DNA of 7,733 bases from the NCBI GenBank assembly GCA_018668795.1, contig JABJBD010000077.1, positions 1-7,733 on the forward strand, in the 5' to 3' direction. Below, in pieces: positions 6,567 to 7,733 of this stretch; position 1 is the stretch's first letter, and each line of letters begins with the position of its first letter. The position numbers and the translations under genes were made by a program. The notes under the pieces are model-generated. The model saw nothing but the letters and a program-made list of their open reading frames with translations, was not told where the DNA came from and made no database searches. The DNA comes from Candidatus Puniceispirillum sp. (GTDB lineage Bacteria > Pseudomonadota > Alphaproteobacteria > Puniceispirillales > Puniceispirillaceae).

Positions 6567-6621
6567 CATGACGTAAAAACGTAACCATAATACGATTGGC
6601 TTCATGTGAAGTGGATGGATA
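6563..6621 (+). promoter_or_regulatory. Short gap before the ligase gene, weak internal promoter possible
   Basis: The 55 untranslated bases separate the phosphodiesterase stop from the ligase ATG. CTAACA (6563-6568), 17 bases, CATAAT (6586-6591) is a possible weak promoter (four and five of six matches). No terminator hairpin with a T-run is seen, so read-through from the upstream operon is expected. The ribosome site is non-canonical: GTGGATGG at 6611-6618, close to ATG 6622. Confidence 0.25.
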
Positions 6622-7733
6622 ATGGATGAATTTGATTATGCCGCCTGGCAAAAGACGCATCCAGACATAGAGAGTTTACGCGCGGTTATCTATGATCTGA
6701 ATGGGGTTATGCGAGGGAAACGCCTGCCTGTTTCACAACTGAAAAAAATTGTGTCTGGCGGTATGCGGATGCCACTTTCGACCGCGAATGTCGATATATG
6801 GGGTCGTGATATTGAAAATAGCAAATGGGTGTTTGCCACAGGTGATGCGGATGGCACCTGTGTGTGGACAAAGCGTGGCCCTTTACCAACTACCGATATC
6901 AAGACGGGCAAGCAAGCAGCGACCCTGCCGCTTGGGCTTTATAGTGAGGATGGTACGCCCTTTATGGGTGATGCCCGCAATGTGCTGGTGTCTATCCTTG
7001 ATAGCTATCGACGCAAAGGGATAACGCCAGTTGCAGGTGTCGAACTGGAATTCTATCTTGCGTCGGCGCGTAAAGCACCATCTGATATTCCGGTTACGCC
7101 ATCATCGCCAATGAATGGTGCCAAACCGATTCGTGATGCGGTGCTGGCGGTTGATGAGCTTGATGATTACGACGCTTTTCTGACTGACCTTTATGCGGCA
7201 TGCGCGGCCCAGGATGTTGCGGTTGACACAGCTACCAGTGAAAGCGGTTGTGGCCAGTTTGAAGTGACGCTGGCGCATCAAAGTGATCTGCTGAAAGTGG
7301 CTGATGATGCAATGCTGTTCAAACATATTGCCAAATATGTAGCGCGCCAACATGGCATGGCAGCCAGCTTTATGGCCAAACCTTATGCCGAACGTCCGGG
7401 AAGTGGTTTGCATGTGCATATCAGCTTGCTGGATGATGAAGGTCGTAATCTGTTCGACGATGGGGGCGCGTCGGGAAGTGATATGATGCGCTTTGCCATT
7501 GGGGGATTGCTGGCGCATATGGCTGATTCAATGTTGGTTTTTGCGCCCCATCTCAATTCCTATCGCCGGTTGGCGCTGGAAATGCATGCGCCAGTAGTGA
7601 TCTGTTGGGGTTACGAAAATCGTACTGTGGCTGTGCGTGTGCCGCATGGGCCTGGCACGGCGCGGCGGATTGAACACCGTGTTGCAGGTGCGGATAGCAA
7701 CCCCTATCTTATGCTGGCTATCATTTTGGCGAC
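6622..7733 (+). CDS. Glutamine-synthetase-like gamma-glutamyl-amine ligase (PuuA-like), 3' end outside window
   Basis: 370 codons are visible with no stop; family members are about 440-470 residues, so roughly the last 70-100 lie beyond the edge. The early YDLNGVMRGKRLP (24-36) is typical of the gamma-glutamylputrescine synthetase-like branch. ATP/metal and glutamate sites are present: GVELEFY (139-145; Glu141, Glu143), SESGCGQFEV (206-215; Glu207, Glu214), GSGLHVHIS (260-268), NSYRRL (312-317), WGYENRTVAVRVP (329-341) and RIEHRVAGADSNPYL (349-363). Where true GlnA has the FDGSS loop with the ammonium-site Asp, this protein has STANVDIWG (53-61), arguing for an amine rather than ammonia as acceptor. 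It would couple ATP to joining glutamate and an amine. With the PuuB-like oxidase upstream it forms a Puu-style pair. Putrescine, ethanolamine or another amine remain possible. ATG 6622 is chosen because the conserved N-terminus begins directly after it. Confidence 0.88.
   Translation, partial: MDEFDYAAWQKTHPDIESLRAVIYDLNGVMRGKRLPVSQLKKIVSGGMRMPLSTANVDIWGRDIENSKWVFATGDADGTCVWTKRGPLPTTDIKTGKQAATLPLGLYSEDGTPFMGDARNVLVSILDSYRRKGITPVAGVELEFYLASARKAPSDIPVTPSSPMNGAKPIRDAVLAVDELDDYDAFLTDLYAACAAQDVAVDTATSESGCGQFEVTLAHQSDLLKVADDAMLFKHIAKYVARQHGMAASFMAKPYAERPGSGLHVHISLLDDEGRNLFDDGGASGSDMMRFAIGGLLAHMADSMLVFAPHLNSYRRLALEMHAPVVICWGYENRTVAVRVPHGPGTARRIEHRVAGADSNPYLMLAIILA

Noticed and set aside
6600..6611. 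CTTCA-TG-TGAAG inverted repeat before the ligase gene
   Set aside because: The loop is only 2 bases, the stem is 5 bp and no T-run follows; too weak for a terminator or a confident operator.
7102..7518. 138-codon open frame on the - strand
   Set aside because: It lies entirely antisense to the conserved core of the GS-like ligase and has no recognisable domain; it is a shadow of the real frame.

Overview
The window looks like chromosomal DNA of a marine alphaproteobacterium with moderate GC. The SAR116 / Puniceispirillum group is my guess from codon style, gene families and compact spacing; no rRNA or taxonomic marker is present to settle it. Six protein genes are complete or nearly so, and a seventh is seen only as its C-terminal tail. 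I found no tRNA, rRNA, CRISPR array, insertion sequence or other mobile element.

Layout. Bases 2-118 hold the last 38 codons of a PLP-dependent aminotransferase or MocR-type regulator (+). After a 135-base leader with two small hairpins comes a phosphate acetyl/butyryltransferase (254-1231, +). It converges on a membrane-bound pyrophosphatase, hppA (1317-3326, -), and the two share a bidirectional hairpin terminator. A 303-base divergent intergenic region holds a strong-looking hppA promoter, an adjacent perfect inverted repeat, and the start of a rightward operon. The operon order is a divergent FolD-like methylene-THF dehydrogenase (3630-4514), a DAO-family FAD amine oxidase of the PuuB type (4514-5818), a glycerophosphodiester phosphodiesterase (5802-6566), and a glutamine-synthetase-like gamma-glutamyl-amine ligase of the PuuA type (6622 to beyond the window end). 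The first three overlap (TAATG junction, then 17 nt), so they are very likely co-transcribed and translationally coupled.

How the genes may work together. A PuuA-type ligase with a PuuB-type flavin oxidase is the core of gamma-glutamylated amine (e.g. putrescine) breakdown. Adding a phosphodiesterase that could free an amino-alcohol head group, and a FolD homologue that could oxidise methylene-THF, suggests an amine / methylated-amine catabolic operon feeding carbon and one-carbon units into central metabolism. The FolD homologue lacks the catalytic Lys (Gln at residue 55), has Glu in place of the DVDG aspartate, and has lost both usual NADP 2'-phosphate contacts. It may therefore be a dehydrogenase-only enzyme dedicated to this operon. 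This FolD variant and its gene partnership are the most unusual content of the window. The pyrophosphatase has the K+-dependent signature and a glutamate placement like that of Na+-pumping members, which would fit a marine cell.
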